Source: PALSA-894 sp963828625 (GTDB lineage Bacteria > Pseudomonadota > Alphaproteobacteria > Rhizobiales > Xanthobacteraceae). Taken from it: DNA of 64,000 nucleotides. Shown piece after piece: positions 46,735 through 56,048 of the stretch (positions within the stretch are counted from its first letter, which is position 1; each line of letters starts with the position of its first letter). Location: positions 62,001 through 126,000 of the forward strand of contig CAWHEX010000002.1 of NCBI GenBank assembly GCA_963828625.1, given 5' to 3'. Both the position numbers and the translations under genes were made by a program. Below the pieces are notes generated by a model. It was not told the DNA's origin, did not search any database, and saw only the letters and a program-made list of their open reading frames with translations.

Positions 46735-47481
46735 TCAGAGCTGCGCTTCGCGGTTCGCCACCGTGCCGCCCAGATAGGACAGGCGCACGTTGTCGTCGTA
46801 GATCATCTTCTCGGCCGGCCCCTCGATGTGGATGACGCCGTCCTTGATGACGTAGCCGTAGGTCGCAAGCAGCAGCGCCATGCGCACGTTCTGCTCGACC
46901 ATCAGCACCGTCATGCCGTCGCGTGTGATGCGGTGGATGATGCGGAAGATGTCCATCACGATCTGCGGGGCGAGCGCCGCGCTCGGCTCGTCGAGCATGA
47001 TCATCTTCGGGGACGACATCAGACCGCGCCCGATGCACACCATCTGGAGCTGGCCGCCCGAGAGCATGCCGGAGAGCTGGTGGCGCTTTTCCTTCAGGAT
47101 CGGGAAATACGCATAGACGCGCTCGAGCGCAGCGGCCGTCTTGGCACGGTTGCCGACCACATAGGCGCCGAGCCGAAGGTTCTCCTCGACCGTCATGCTC
47201 GGGAACGCTTCCTTGCCCTGCGTGACCTGCACGAGGCCGCGCCGCACGATCACGTCGGGCCGCATGCCCTCGATGCGCTGCCCGTCGAAGGTGATCGAAC
47301 CGCTCCACGGCTTGATCAGGCCGGACACGGCCTTGAGCAGCGTCGATTTTCCGGTGCCGTTGCCGCCGAGCAGGGCCACGATCTGCCCGCGATCGACCTT
47401 GAGGCTCGCGCCATTGAGGATCTGCACATTGCCGTAACCGCCGGCGAGCTCCTTGATGTCGAGCATGGGTTCGCTCATCAC
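46735..47481 (-). CDS. livF: Liv-type ABC transporter ATPase LivF (second system)
   Basis: This 248-residue ATPase has Walker A GGNGTGKST, in which Pro of the usual GPNG is replaced by Gly. The signature LSGGQLQM and Walker B MIMLDEPSAAL follow. The C-terminal VEQNVRMALLLATYGYVIKDG is LivF-like. It overlaps livG by four bases (ATGA). It is the partner of LivG in the importer of the 45829-50637 cluster. Confidence 0.92.
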   Translation of the reverse strand: MMSEPMLDIKELAGGYGNVQILNGASLKVDRGQIVALLGGNGTGKSTLLKAVSGLIKPWSGSITFDGQRIEGMRPDVIVRRGLVQVTQGKEAFPSMTVEENLRLGAYVVGNRAKTAAALERVYAYFPILKEKRHQLSGMLSGGQLQMVCIGRGLMSSPKMIMLDEPSAALAPQIVMDIFRIIHRITRDGMTVLMVEQNVRMALLLATYGYVIKDGVIHIEGPAEKMIYDDNVRLSYLGGTVANREAQL

Positions 47482-48279
47482 GCCGACCTCATGTAGGCGC
47501 GGACTTCCTCGTCCTTCATTTCCTTGCCGAGGTAGGCCTCGATGACGCGATGATTGTCCTTGATGGCGGCGGGCGGACCTTCGGCGATCTTCTCGCCGTG
47601 TTCGAGCACGCTGACGATCTGGCAGGTGTCCATCACGAGCTTGAGGATGTGCTCGATGATGATGACGGTCAGCCCGAAGCGCTTCTGCAGCGCGTGCACG
47701 GTATCGAGCAGAATATCGACATTGGCCGGCGACAGCCCGGCGCCCGGCTCGTCGAGCATCAGCAGCTTCGGCTTCGCCGCCATCGCGCGGCCGAGTGCGA
47801 GCAGGCGGCGCTGCCCGCCGGACAATTCACCGGCCGGCATCTCGGCGTAGTCGGCAAGGCCGATGAAGGCGAGCAGCTCCATCATCTCGGCGCGCGCGCG
47901 CTTGTTCCTCATGCCACACCGCGCGCGAGCCGATCACCGCCGATGCCGTGCCGTAGCGGACCATCGCGTGATGCCCGACCAGCATGTTCTCGATCACGCT
48001 CATGCCCTGGAAGATGCGCAGCATCTGGAACGTACGCGCGATGCCGAGCCGCGCGATCTCGTGCGATTCCATGCCGGTGATGTCGTGCCCGTCGAACACG
48101 ACGCTGGCGCCGGGCTCGGGCTTGTAGACGCCGGAGATCAGGTTGAAGAGCGTGCTCTTGCCCGAGCCGTTCGGCCCGATGATGCCGCGCACCTCGCCCT
48201 GCGCCACAGCGAGGTCGACCTTCGAGACCGCGGTGAACCCGCCGAACCGCTTGGTCAGGTTCTTGACTTCAAGCAGCAT
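47478..48279 (-). pseudogene. livG: Liv-type ABC transporter ATPase LivG (second system), one frameshift
   Basis: This ATPase has about 266 codons: MLLEVKNLTKRFGGFTAVSK, Walker A GPNGSGKST, signature LSGGQRRLLALGRAM and Walker B LLMLDEPGAG. The frame breaks in an alternating GC run at about 47890-47901: WHEEQ lies before it and RAEMMELLAFIGLADYA after it; restoring one GC unit heals it. The ATG at 48279 was chosen because the family begins at this point; it overlaps the livM end by 11 bases. Confidence 0.87.
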
Positions 48280-49321
48280 CGGCGTTGGCCTTCTGCGCTG
48301 ACGTCTTTTTCCCCTCGCGGATCGCCTTGAAGCGGCGCCGCACCAGGAAATCGTCGATGATGCCGCCGATGCCACGCGGCATGAAGATCACGACGAGAAT
48401 AATGGTCATGCCGAAGATCAGCATGCGGGTCGTGTAGAACTCGCGCGAGAAGTCGTCGACGATCGTCACGACGATCGCGCCGATCACGCCGCCCCAGATA
48501 TGGCCGATGCCGCCGGCCACCACCATGAGCAGCAGCGTCACCATGGCTTCGATGGTGTAGTTGTTCGGATGCAGGAAGCCGGGCGACATGTGCGCCATCA
48601 GGCTGCCGGCGCATCCGGCATAGAGCGCGCTGATGACGAAGGCGATGACCTTGTACTTCGGCACGTTGACGCCGCTCGCCGCAGCCGCCAGCGGATCTTC
48701 GCGGATCGACTTGAATGCGCGGCCGATGTCGGACGAAAGGATGCTGAACGAGAAGTAGAGACCGAGCAGCGCAACGGGCATCACGACGTAATAGTAGGCT
48801 TGGTGCCCGCTGAGCGCGTAACTCCCGATATAGGGCGGCGGAATGTTCTCGAACCCGACCGCAGCGCCCAGATACTCGGTTCCGGAAATAAAGATGCGGA
48901 CGGATTCGGCGAGCCCAAGCGTTGCGAGCGCGAGATACGCGCCTTCAAGCCGCAGCGAGGGAATGCCGACGAGCGCACCCGCCACGGCGGTGATCGCCAT
49001 GGCGCTGGGCAGCGCGATCCAGAACGGAAACCCGAACTTCACCGAGACGACCGCGGACGCATAGGCGCCGATCGCCATCAGGGCAACGTGGCCGACGGTG
49101 ACCTGCCCGGCAAAGCCCTTCACGATATTCAGGCCTACCGCGAGGATGATGTTGATCATCATCACGTTGATGACGAACTGCGTGTAGGCGTTGTTCACCA
49201 TCAGGGGAAGCGGCACGAGCACCGCGCACACGATCAGCCACGGCACGATCGGGTGCACGCCCGAGAACCAGAAGCGCGGCGCGGCTGCTGGCGGCAGAAC
49301 TTCCTTGGTGATGTCCGACAC
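48269..49321 (-). CDS. livM: Liv-type ABC transporter permease LivM (second system)
   Basis: This 350-residue permease has about nine helices. Marks are LNIVKGFAGQVTVGHVALMAIGAYASA (read in two pieces), LRLEGAYLALATLGLAE, the loop DIGRAFKSIREDPLAAAASGV and AGGIGHIWGGVIGA. The basic C-terminus (RRRFKAIREGKK) is cytoplasmic. It lies 98 bases downstream of the receptor gene. No defect is seen. Confidence 0.92.
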   Translation of the reverse strand: MSDITKEVLPPAAAPRFWFSGVHPIVPWLIVCAVLVPLPLMVNNAYTQFVINVMMINIILAVGLNIVKGFAGQVTVGHVALMAIGAYASAVVSVKFGFPFWIALPSAMAITAVAGALVGIPSLRLEGAYLALATLGLAESVRIFISGTEYLGAAVGFENIPPPYIGSYALSGHQAYYYVVMPVALLGLYFSFSILSSDIGRAFKSIREDPLAAAASGVNVPKYKVIAFVISALYAGCAGSLMAHMSPGFLHPNNYTIEAMVTLLLMVVAGGIGHIWGGVIGAIVVTIVDDFSREFYTTRMLIFGMTIILVVIFMPRGIGGIIDDFLVRRRFKAIREGKKTSAQKANADAA

Positions 49322-49419
49322 GGCGCTCGGTTCCCCTCGGGCGCTTGAGTGCGGCAGATGTGCCGGCTCCGCCGCCTACCCGTTCGGCAGACAGCGGAGC
49401 AAGCAACAACAGGCGCGGC

Positions 49420-50637
49420 TTAGAGGCCGAATTCAGGCTCGAACGACACGCGTGCGAGCACGCGGGTGTCGAAGTCCTTTCCGCCCTTGGTGTACTCGAC
49501 CAGGATGCCGGTCTTGTTGCCGTCGCGGCATTGCGGCGTCGGATCGGCGCAGAAGTTGATCGGTCCGGAAGCCAGCCCGGTGAAGTTCTTGATGTTGGCG
49601 AGCGCATCGCGGATCGCAGCGCGGTCGGCCTTGAGCGAGGCGTCGGTCAGCGTCAGCTTCGCGTTCTTGAGCGCGAGCTTCACGATCTGCGCAGTCTCGT
49701 AAGCCTGGCTGAAGTCATGGTCCGGGCAGCGGACCTTGTACTTCTCGTTCACCAGCTTGACGAAGTCCTTCGCCACCTGGCGCTCGTCCTTGCAGTTGAA
49801 CGCGGCGGCGTAGATCAGGCCGACCACCGCGTCGCCGGCGAGTTCCGGCACCGGCGCGTTGGAGGCGGCGGAGGCCGCAACACGGCGCACACGCGACGGG
49901 ATGCCGACTTCGATCGACTGCTGCGAAATGCGCGCGATCGCGTCGATCTGGCCGCCGATCGCGAGCACGTCGGCGCCGAGCGACTTGATCTTGAGCAGGT
50001 GGGCGCGGAAATCGAGATCCGTCTCCTGCATCTGCGCTTCATAGACCGGGTCGACGTTGTAGGTCTTCTTCATGAAGGCCTTGTAGTCGTTGGCGAAGCC
50101 GATCGCGGCGCCGTCGTTGGTAAACAGATAGGCGACCTTCTTGCCGGCGTTCTCGGCGAGATACTTGGCGTGCACCGACGCGTAGAAGCGCTCCGACACG
50201 GAGGTGCGGAACACCCACGCGCTGTTCTTCTTGGTGATGTTGGTGTTGGTCGAGTGCGGCACGATCTGCGGCACTTCTTCCTTGGCGGTGATGTCGACCA
50301 TCGGCAGCGAAACCGACGAGCAGGTCGAGCCCATCACCAGGTGAACCTTGTTCTGGTGGATGAAGCGGTTGACGTTTGCGATGCCCTTGTCGGGCTTGCA
50401 TTCGTCGTCGAGCAGGATGACTTCGATCTTCTTGCCGTTGATGCCACCGCTGGCGTTGACGGCTTCGAGCTCGTCCTTCGCCATCTGGCCGTACTTGAGA
50501 CCGTTCTCCACGATCATGCGCAGCGTGATGCCGATGCGGATCACACCGTCTTGCGCCTGCGCGGGCGCGGCTGCGCCGAGCGACAGTGCGCTCAAGGGCG
50601 CCAGCGCCAGCAGTGCGTTTCTCAAGCGGATTGCCAT
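49420..50637 (-). CDS. Liv-type ABC transporter substrate-binding protein (second system)
   Basis: This 405-residue receptor has a signal peptide at residues 1-28 (ending PAQA-QDGV). The type I binding fold is seen in DGVIRIGITLRMIVENGLKYG, NASGGINGKKIEVILLDDECKPDKG and VMGSTCSSVSLPM. Cysteines in DDEC, CSS, FNCK, RCPD and CADPTPQC could form disulfides. The ribosome site GGGAGGAT is good. It heads the minus-strand operon and is divergent from the LacI-type regulator gene, which fits control of uptake by that regulator. Confidence 0.9.
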   Translation of the reverse strand: MAIRLRNALLALAPLSALSLGAAAPAQAQDGVIRIGITLRMIVENGLKYGQMAKDELEAVNASGGINGKKIEVILLDDECKPDKGIANVNRFIHQNKVHLVMGSTCSSVSLPMVDITAKEEVPQIVPHSTNTNITKKNSAWVFRTSVSERFYASVHAKYLAENAGKKVAYLFTNDGAAIGFANDYKAFMKKTYNVDPVYEAQMQETDLDFRAHLLKIKSLGADVLAIGGQIDAIARISQQSIEVGIPSRVRRVAASAASNAPVPELAGDAVVGLIYAAAFNCKDERQVAKDFVKLVNEKYKVRCPDHDFSQAYETAQIVKLALKNAKLTLTDASLKADRAAIRDALANIKNFTGLASGPINFCADPTPQCRDGNKTGILVEYTKGGKDFDTRVLARVSFEPEFGL

Positions 50638-50962
50638 TGTGGATCATCCTCCCTGTTGAACGTGGTCCGCGCTGCATTCGCTGCCGCGGCGGCTCTTTTG
50701 ACGAGCCAATGTCGCCCACTATGCCAGCGTTCCTTGGCGGCGGCACCAAGATTGGGCACGCCGGTTTCGCCAAGGCATCTGCTGAGAAGTCCCCAACACT
50801 GTCAACAAAAAATGATTGTAAACTGGCATATTCTGATGTTGCGTGCGGCGCTCTCTTTGTTGCAGTATGCTGCTGCATGATATTTCTGATGTCTTTCCAT
50901 CAGAACCCATCGGGCACGTTTTGCGGCTTAAGTGCCCCCAGATCTCAAGAATCTCCAACCCC
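50638..50962. promoter_or_regulatory. Divergent promoter region between the Liv receptor gene and the LacI-type regulator gene
   Basis: This 325-base stretch holds no gene that I can support and is clearly more AT-rich than its surroundings. On the minus strand a TTGACA is seen at 50805-50800, a possible -35 element without a convincing -10. TTCTGATG occurs at 50831-50838 and again as one arm of a perfect dyad at 50884-50905. The region probably holds promoters for both the Liv operon and the catabolic operon. Confidence 0.6.
50884..50905. promoter_or_regulatory. Perfect 22-base dyad, candidate operator for the LacI-type regulator
   Basis: TTCTGATG, spacer TCTTTC, CATCAGAA forms a perfect inverted repeat with 8-base arms, 57 bases before the regulator start codon. 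A third copy of the half-site TTCTGATG lies at 50831-50838. No U run follows, so a terminator is unlikely. Classic LacI operators have a shorter centre, so the match to this family is not exact. Confidence 0.5.
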
Positions 50963-51974
50963 GTGCTCGAACGCAGGCCCAAAGTCGCGACGGTCGCCGC
51001 CCGTGCGGGTGTCAGCACGGCGACGGTCGATCGCGTCATCAATGGACGCGGCGGTGTGCATCAGAAGACGATCACGCGTGTCGAGCAGGCGATCCGCGAG
51101 ATTGTCGGTTCAACGCGCGCTGCTTCGCCATCGATCGATCCGTCGCTGAGGTTCGACGCGGTTCTCTCCGGCGAGCGCGGCGGCGGCACCAAGGCGCTTG
51201 CCGATGCGTTCGCGCGCGTCGCGCAGGAAACCGGCGCGCATGTCGAGATTTCCTTTGTGGAGACGATGAACCCGGCGGCGCTTGCCGAGCGCCTGCGCAT
51301 TTGCGCGAGGCGCGGAAGCTCGGGCGTCGCCGTGCAGGTGCTCGATCACGCGCTGGTGCGCGAGGCGGTGGCCGAGCTTGCGCGCGCGGACATTCCGGCC
51401 GTCACCGTGCTGACCGATATTTCAGGCGTCGATCATCTCGGCTATTTCGGGCTCGACAATCGCGCGGCCGGCCGCACCGCCGGATTCCTGATGGCGCGGT
51501 TTCTGCCGCGACGCCGGCAAGCTCGCCGTCGTGTGGGGCGGGCAGCTCTATCGCTCGCACGAGGAGCGCGAGAGCGGCTTCCGCAGCGTGCTGCGCACGG
51601 AACGCCCCGACCTGCAAAGTGTCGAACTGATCACCGGCAACGACAACCCGGACACCACGCGCGACCGCGTGCGCGAGGCCCTCGCGGCGCATCCCGATCT
51701 CGTCGGGGTCTATTGCGTCGGCGGCGCCATCGCGGGTGCGGCCGATGCGATCGAGGAAGCGGGGCTTGCGCCGCGCATCGTGATGATCGGGCACAACTAC
51801 AATTCCGAAACCCGGCCGTATCTGCTGTCCGGGACGATCCACGCGCTCGTCCATCAGGACATGGGCCGGGTCGCAGGCGACGCGCTCGCGTGCCTGTCGG
51901 CGCGCAAGCTCTCGGCAAGCGTCGCGCGGATTCCGATCGAGATCATCACGCGCGAAAACACGATGTACCGCTAG
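50963..51974 (+). pseudogene. LacI-family transcriptional regulator, one frameshift
   Basis: This regulator has about 337 codons. Its N-terminal helix-turn-helix is KVATVAARAGVSTATVDRVIN at about residues 7-27, followed by a sugar-binding-type core (SGVAVQVLDHALVREAV, VVWGGQLYRSHEERESGFRS, LVGVYCVGGAIAGAADAI). The start is a GTG at 50963. The frame breaks near 51509: MARFLPR lies before it and DAGKLAVVWGG after it; restoring GC in CCGCGAC heals it. It is the first gene of a long plus-strand operon and probably controls it together with the divergent Liv operon. The inducer is unknown. Confidence 0.85.
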
Positions 51975-51995
51975 CGTCACGAGGAACGGAACGGC

Positions 51996-52777
51996 ATGGC
52001 ACAGCAGTTCGAACAGCTTGCACGCGATCTCGCCGAAGCGTGGCGCAGCGGCGGCACGATTCCGCTTCCCGCACAGGGTCCCGCGACGCGCGCTGACGCT
52101 TACGCGATCCAGGACCGCATGGCCGAACTGATCGGCGGCACGGTCGCGGGCTGGAAGGTCGGCGCGACGGTACGCGCCGTGCAGGTGTTCGAGGGCCACG
52201 ACGGCCCCCTGCCCGGCCGCGTGTTCGCGGATCGCCTGTTCGACAGCGGCGGCGAAAATTCCCGCGAAGCTGTTCAGGGGCGTGAAGGTCGAATGCGAGT
52301 TCGCGTTCCGCCTGACGCGCGGCCTGCCGAAGGGCGAAGGGCCGGTGACGCCGCGACGAAATCGCCTGGTCGCTCACCTTTCATCCGGCCTTCGAGCTTG
52401 CGGGCAGCCGCTACGCGCCCGGGACGGGCAACCGCGCGGGCACAACGTTCGACGGCATCGCCGACAACGGCTCAGGCGGCGCAGCCGTGCTCGGGCCAGC
52501 AGTCGCGAGCTGGCAGGCGTTGCCGTTCGACACGATGGAGATCGATGCGCGCATCGACGACAGCCCGCCGATCCAAATCTACACCGGCGCCTACCGGCGC
52601 GACCCGGTCGCGATCGTTGCCGAGACCTTCTCGGACTTGCGCGCGCGGGGCGTCGATCTTCCGGCTGGCACCTGCGTGCTGACCGGCTCGCTTTCGCTGC
52701 CGACGCCGGTACGCAAGGGGCAGATCGTGACGGCGACGTTCACCGGCCTGCCGCCTATTTCCTTCACTCTGACCTGA
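51996..52777 (+). pseudogene. 2-Keto-4-pentenoate hydratase-like protein (MhpD/fumarylacetoacetase fold), two frameshifts
   Basis: This protein has about 261 codons in three frames. Frame 1 has DAYAIQDRMAELIGGTVAGWKVGAT. Frame 2 from near 52253 has AKLFRGVKVECEFAFRLTRGLP. Frame 3 from near 52354 has DEIAWSLTFHPAFELAGSRYA, ending GQIVTATFTGLPPISFTLT. Restoring GC at each break heals it (GGAKIPAK; TPRDEIAW). The metal ligand pattern E-x-E of the family is seen in VECEFAF. Relatives add water to 2-hydroxypenta-2,4-dienoate or decarboxylate oxalocrotonate in meta-cleavage pathways. It lies 21 bases after the regulator gene. Confidence 0.78.
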
Positions 52778-52784
52778 CCGGCGC

Positions 52785-53606
52785 ATGGCCAAACCCGCCG
52801 CAAACATCCCGCTGTCGCTCGCGCACCTGAGCGAGCTCGACGTGCCGCCGCTCGAACTTGTCGAGCTTGCGGCGCGTGCGGGCTTTGCGTCGATCGGGCT
52901 GCGTACGTCGCCGGCTTCTTCGGGCGGCGTGGTCTATCCGCTGCGCAGGACATCCGAGCAGGCCGAGATGCGCCAGCGGCTCTCGGATAACGGCGTGTCG
53001 GTGCTGGAAGTCGAGATGGTACCGCTGACCGCCGCGCTGCGCGTCGCCGACTACAAGCCGATGATGGAGGCAGGCGCGGCGATCGGCGCAGCGCGCCTGA
53101 CTGTCGGGGGTGGCGACACCGACGATGTTTCGATTATCGCGGAAAAACTCGGCGCGATGGCGGAGCAGGCGCGGTCCTACGGCCTTGCCGTCGATCTTGA
53201 ATTCATGCCGTTCCGGCCGGTGAAGTCACTCAGCGACGCGCTGGCGGTGTTGAAGCGCGCCAATCATCCGAACGCACACATCCTGATCGATGTGCTGCAC
53301 GTGTTTCGCTCGAAGAGCGACATCGCGCTGTTCAAGAGCATCGATCCGAAATTGCTCGGGCTAGTCCAGCTTTGCGATGGACCTGCGAAAGCGCCCGACG
53401 ACCTCGTGGCTGAGGCGCGCACACGCCGCCTGCTGCCGGGCGACGGCGAACTCGATCTCGGATCGCTCCTCGATGCGCTTCCCGACGGCCTCGCCTACGG
53501 CGTCGAAGTGCCGCTCGCGAGCCAGCGTCCCGACCTCGATCCCGGCGCGCGGCTTGCGCTGCTGGTCAAAGCCACCCGCGATTACCTGCGAAAGAGAGCC
53601 TCATGA
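52785..53606 (+). CDS. Sugar phosphate isomerase/epimerase family protein (AP-endonuclease 2 TIM barrel)
   Basis: This 273-residue TIM-barrel protein has likely metal ligands in VEMVPL, VDLEFMPF, LIDVLHVF and YGVEVPL. Relatives include 3-dehydroshikimate dehydratases, hydroxypyruvate isomerases and inosose dehydratases. It overlaps aroQ by four bases, which supports a step next to 3-dehydroshikimate or a dehydration/isomerisation of a related ring acid. It is shorter than QuiC1 and lacks the HPPD-like half. I cannot assign the reaction. Confidence 0.83.
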   Translation: MAKPAANIPLSLAHLSELDVPPLELVELAARAGFASIGLRTSPASSGGVVYPLRRTSEQAEMRQRLSDNGVSVLEVEMVPLTAALRVADYKPMMEAGAAIGAARLTVGGGDTDDVSIIAEKLGAMAEQARSYGLAVDLEFMPFRPVKSLSDALAVLKRANHPNAHILIDVLHVFRSKSDIALFKSIDPKLLGLVQLCDGPAKAPDDLVAEARTRRLLPGDGELDLGSLLDALPDGLAYGVEVPLASQRPDLDPGARLALLVKATRDYLRKRAS

Positions 53607-54064
53607 GCAAACCGATCCTGATCCTGAACGGCCCGAACCTGAACCTGCTCGGCACGCGCGAGCCACACATCTACGGCTCGACCACGCTCAAACAGGTGGA
53701 GGAGATGTGCAAGGCGCGCGCGCAAAAGCGCGGGCTCACGATCTCGTTCCATCAGTCGAACAGCGAGGCACAGATCATCGACTGGATTCACGGCGGCATC
53801 AACGGCGCGGACGGCATCATCATCAATCCGGCGGCGTTCACACATACGTCGGTCGCGATCCTCGACGCGCTGAAGATGGTCGCGGCGCCGATCATCGAGC
53901 TGCACATTTCGAACCCGCACAAGCGCGAGGCTTTCCGCCATCACTCCTACGTCACGCTCGCGGCGACCGCGATGATCTGCGGCGTCGGTGTTGCCGGCTA
54001 TCCGCTCGCCGTCGACGCGATGGCGGACCTGCTGGAAGCGACGGCCGCGGCACCAAAGTCATGA
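53603..54064 (+). CDS. aroQ: Type II 3-dehydroquinate dehydratase AroQ
   Basis: This 153-residue enzyme interconverts 3-dehydroquinate and 3-dehydroshikimate. Catalytic R19 and Y24 lie in NLLGTREPHIYG, and the conserved NSEAQIIDWIH, NPAAFTHTSVAILDAL and ELHISNPHKRE follow, the last with the active-site histidine. It overlaps both neighbours by four bases. The type II enzyme often serves quinate breakdown; placement in a catabolic operon, with quiC1 nearby, supports that over aromatic amino-acid synthesis. Whether a second, biosynthetic copy exists cannot be seen here. Confidence 0.93.
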   Translation: MSKPILILNGPNLNLLGTREPHIYGSTTLKQVEEMCKARAQKRGLTISFHQSNSEAQIIDWIHGGINGADGIIINPAAFTHTSVAILDALKMVAAPIIELHISNPHKREAFRHHSYVTLAATAMICGVGVAGYPLAVDAMADLLEATAAAPKS

Positions 54065-54843
54065 CCGCGTTCGAGCACATACTGACCGAGCGGGACGGCG
54101 CGATCCTCTGGATCACGATCAATCGCCCCGCCGCACTCAATTCGCTCAATCCGCAGGCGCACCGCGAGCTTTCGGCGGCGCTCGATCAGTATGCAGCCGA
54201 TCCAGCGCTGCGCGTCGCGGTCATCGGCGGCACGGGCGAGCGTGCATTCTGCGTCGGCAGCGATCTGAAATCGCGCTCGATCCGCAACGCCGACGATCAT
54301 CCGCCGACCGGCTTCGGCGGCATCTCGCACCGCTTCGACCTCGCCAAGCCCGTGATTGCAGCCGTGAACGGTCTTGCGCTCGGCGGCGGCCTCGAGATCG
54401 TGGCGTCCTGCGATCTCGCGATCGCGGCAGGCCATGCGGAGTTCGGCCTGCCCGAGCCGAAAGTGGGCCTTGCGGCGCTCGGCGGCGGCGGCCTGCAGCG
54501 GCTCGCGCGCCATCTGCCGTTGAAGCACGCGATGGAGCTGGTGCTCACCGGACGCCGTTTCGGCGCCGAGGAAGCAAAGCGTATCGGCCTGATCAACGAC
54601 GTGGCGCCGCGCACCGAGTTGAAAGCGCACGTGCGCGCGATGGCGGAGCGGATCATCGAGGGCGCGCCGCTCGCGGTCGAAGCCTCCAAGCAGGTGATGC
54701 TGCAAAGCCTCGCGATGCCGGACCTGCAGACCGCGCTGCGCGCGCATTTTCCGGCGGCCGAGCGCATGCTCGCGAGCGAAGACGCAATCGAAGGCCAGCG
54801 CGCGTTCATCGAAAAGCGGAAAGCCCGCTGGCAGGGCAGATAG
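54061..54843 (+). CDS. Enoyl-CoA hydratase/isomerase family protein
   Basis: This 260-residue crotonase-fold protein starts with the ATG overlapping the aroQ stop (ATGA). Oxyanion-hole segments are GERAFCVGSDLKSRS and NGLALGGGLEIVASCDLAIA; the catalytic glutamate region is LPEPKVGLAALGGGG. It acts on CoA thioesters, adding water to a double bond or shifting it. Together with the acyl-CoA dehydrogenase and CoA-transferase genes downstream it outlines a beta-oxidation-like route. Confidence 0.88.
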   Translation: MTAFEHILTERDGAILWITINRPAALNSLNPQAHRELSAALDQYAADPALRVAVIGGTGERAFCVGSDLKSRSIRNADDHPPTGFGGISHRFDLAKPVIAAVNGLALGGGLEIVASCDLAIAAGHAEFGLPEPKVGLAALGGGGLQRLARHLPLKHAMELVLTGRRFGAEEAKRIGLINDVAPRTELKAHVRAMAERIIEGAPLAVEASKQVMLQSLAMPDLQTALRAHFPAAERMLASEDAIEGQRAFIEKRKARWQGR

Positions 54844-54854
54844 GGAGACGCAGG

Positions 54855-55289
54855 GTGACGGATTTCTACGTCAAGGTTGGTGACGGTTCGACCTTCAACA
54901 AGACGGTCGGCGAGTACGACGTGTACGGCTTCGCCGGCATCACCGGCGACTTCTCGCCGAACCACGTCAACAAGTCCTACATGGAGAAGTCCAGCTACGG
55001 CCAACTCCAGGCGCACGGCGCGCTGATGGTCGGCTACATGTCGACCGCCTCGACACTCGCGATCGCGCACACGCGCGATCAGGGCGACGAAACGGCGGTC
55101 TCGCTCGGCTACGACCGCATCCGCTTTCTCGCGCCCGTCTATTTCGGCGACACCGTCACCGTCGATTACCGTATCAGCGCGATCGATCCCGAACGGCGGC
55201 GCGCAACCGGCGACATCAAGATCACCAAGCAGGACGGCACGCTGGTTGCGGTCGGCACGCACATTCTCAAATGGGTCAAGAACGCCTGA
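54855..55289 (+). CDS. MaoC-like (hot-dog fold) dehydratase
   Basis: This 144-residue protein starts at a GTG with GGGAGACG upstream. The R-specific hydratase signature is present: ITGDFSPNHVNKSYMEKS with the catalytic Asp and His, and QAHGALMVGYMS. A second CoA-thioester hydratase next to the crotonase-type one suggests either opposite stereochemistry or two separate hydration steps. Single-domain MaoC proteins usually form dimers. It overlaps nothing; nine bases separate it from the following SDR gene start. Confidence 0.85.
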   Translation: MTDFYVKVGDGSTFNKTVGEYDVYGFAGITGDFSPNHVNKSYMEKSSYGQLQAHGALMVGYMSTASTLAIAHTRDQGDETAVSLGYDRIRFLAPVYFGDTVTVDYRISAIDPERRRATGDIKITKQDGTLVAVGTHILKWVKNA

Positions 55290-55297
55290 GGGATATC

Positions 55298-56038
55298 ATG
55301 ACGAAAACGAGTCTGGACGGACAGGTTGCGATCGTCACCGGCGCTGCGCGCGGCATCGGGCTCGCCATCGCGAAGCTGATGGCGGAGCGCGGCGCGAAGG
55401 TGGTGGTGTGGGATCGCGATCTCGCGCCATTGAAGGACGCCGGCGGGTTCAAGCCCGCAATGTCCGAGGCCGTCGACGTCGCAGACTACAAATCGGTCGA
55501 GCGCGCCTTCAACGCGGCGGTCGAGAAGTTCGGGCAGGTGCACATCATCGTCAACAATGCCGGCATCAACGGGCCGATCGCACCCACCTGGGAGTATCCG
55601 CTGGAGGACTGGGACCGCGTGGTCGCGATTGACATGACCTCGGTGTTCTACGCGAGCCGCGTCGCCGCAATGCACATGCGCGGGAAGAAATACGGACGCA
55701 TCGTGCAGGTCGCCTCCATCGCCGGCAAGGAAGGCGTCGCCAATATTTGCGCCTATTCTGCAGCGAAAGCGGGCGTGATCGGATTTTCCAAGGCACTAGC
55801 GAAAGAGTTGTGCGATGCCGGCGTGACGGTGAACTGCATCGCCCCCGCGATGACCGAGACGCCGCTGCTCGACGGCATGACCGACGAGTTCATCAAGACC
55901 ATGAAGGCGAAAATCCCGATGGGTCGCTTCGTGCACGTCGACGAAATCGGTGAGCTTGCCGCCTGGATCGCGAGCCCGGCCTGCAGCTTCACGACCGGCT
56001 TCGTGTTCGACATCACTGGCGGCCGTGCGACGTATTGA
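55298..56038 (+). CDS. Short-chain dehydrogenase/reductase
   Basis: This 246-residue classical SDR has TGAARGIG for cofactor binding, NNAGING, and the catalytic Ser (QVASIAG), Tyr and Lys (YSAAK). The ATG at 55298 is preferred; an in-frame start at 55271 lies inside the previous gene. The Asp-free loop VVWDRDLAP after the second strand suggests NAD preference. In this operon it could oxidise the 3-hydroxyacyl-CoA formed by one of the hydratases. Confidence 0.88.
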   Translation: MTKTSLDGQVAIVTGAARGIGLAIAKLMAERGAKVVVWDRDLAPLKDAGGFKPAMSEAVDVADYKSVERAFNAAVEKFGQVHIIVNNAGINGPIAPTWEYPLEDWDRVVAIDMTSVFYASRVAAMHMRGKKYGRIVQVASIAGKEGVANICAYSAAKAGVIGFSKALAKELCDAGVTVNCIAPAMTETPLLDGMTDEFIKTMKAKIPMGRFVHVDEIGELAAWIASPACSFTTGFVFDITGGRATY

Positions 56039-56048
56039 AGGATAGCGC

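Noticed and set aside
49345..50880. 511-codon plus-strand frame over the Liv receptor gene
   Set aside because: It is antisense to a conserved receptor with signal peptide and ribosome site, and has no domain of its own.
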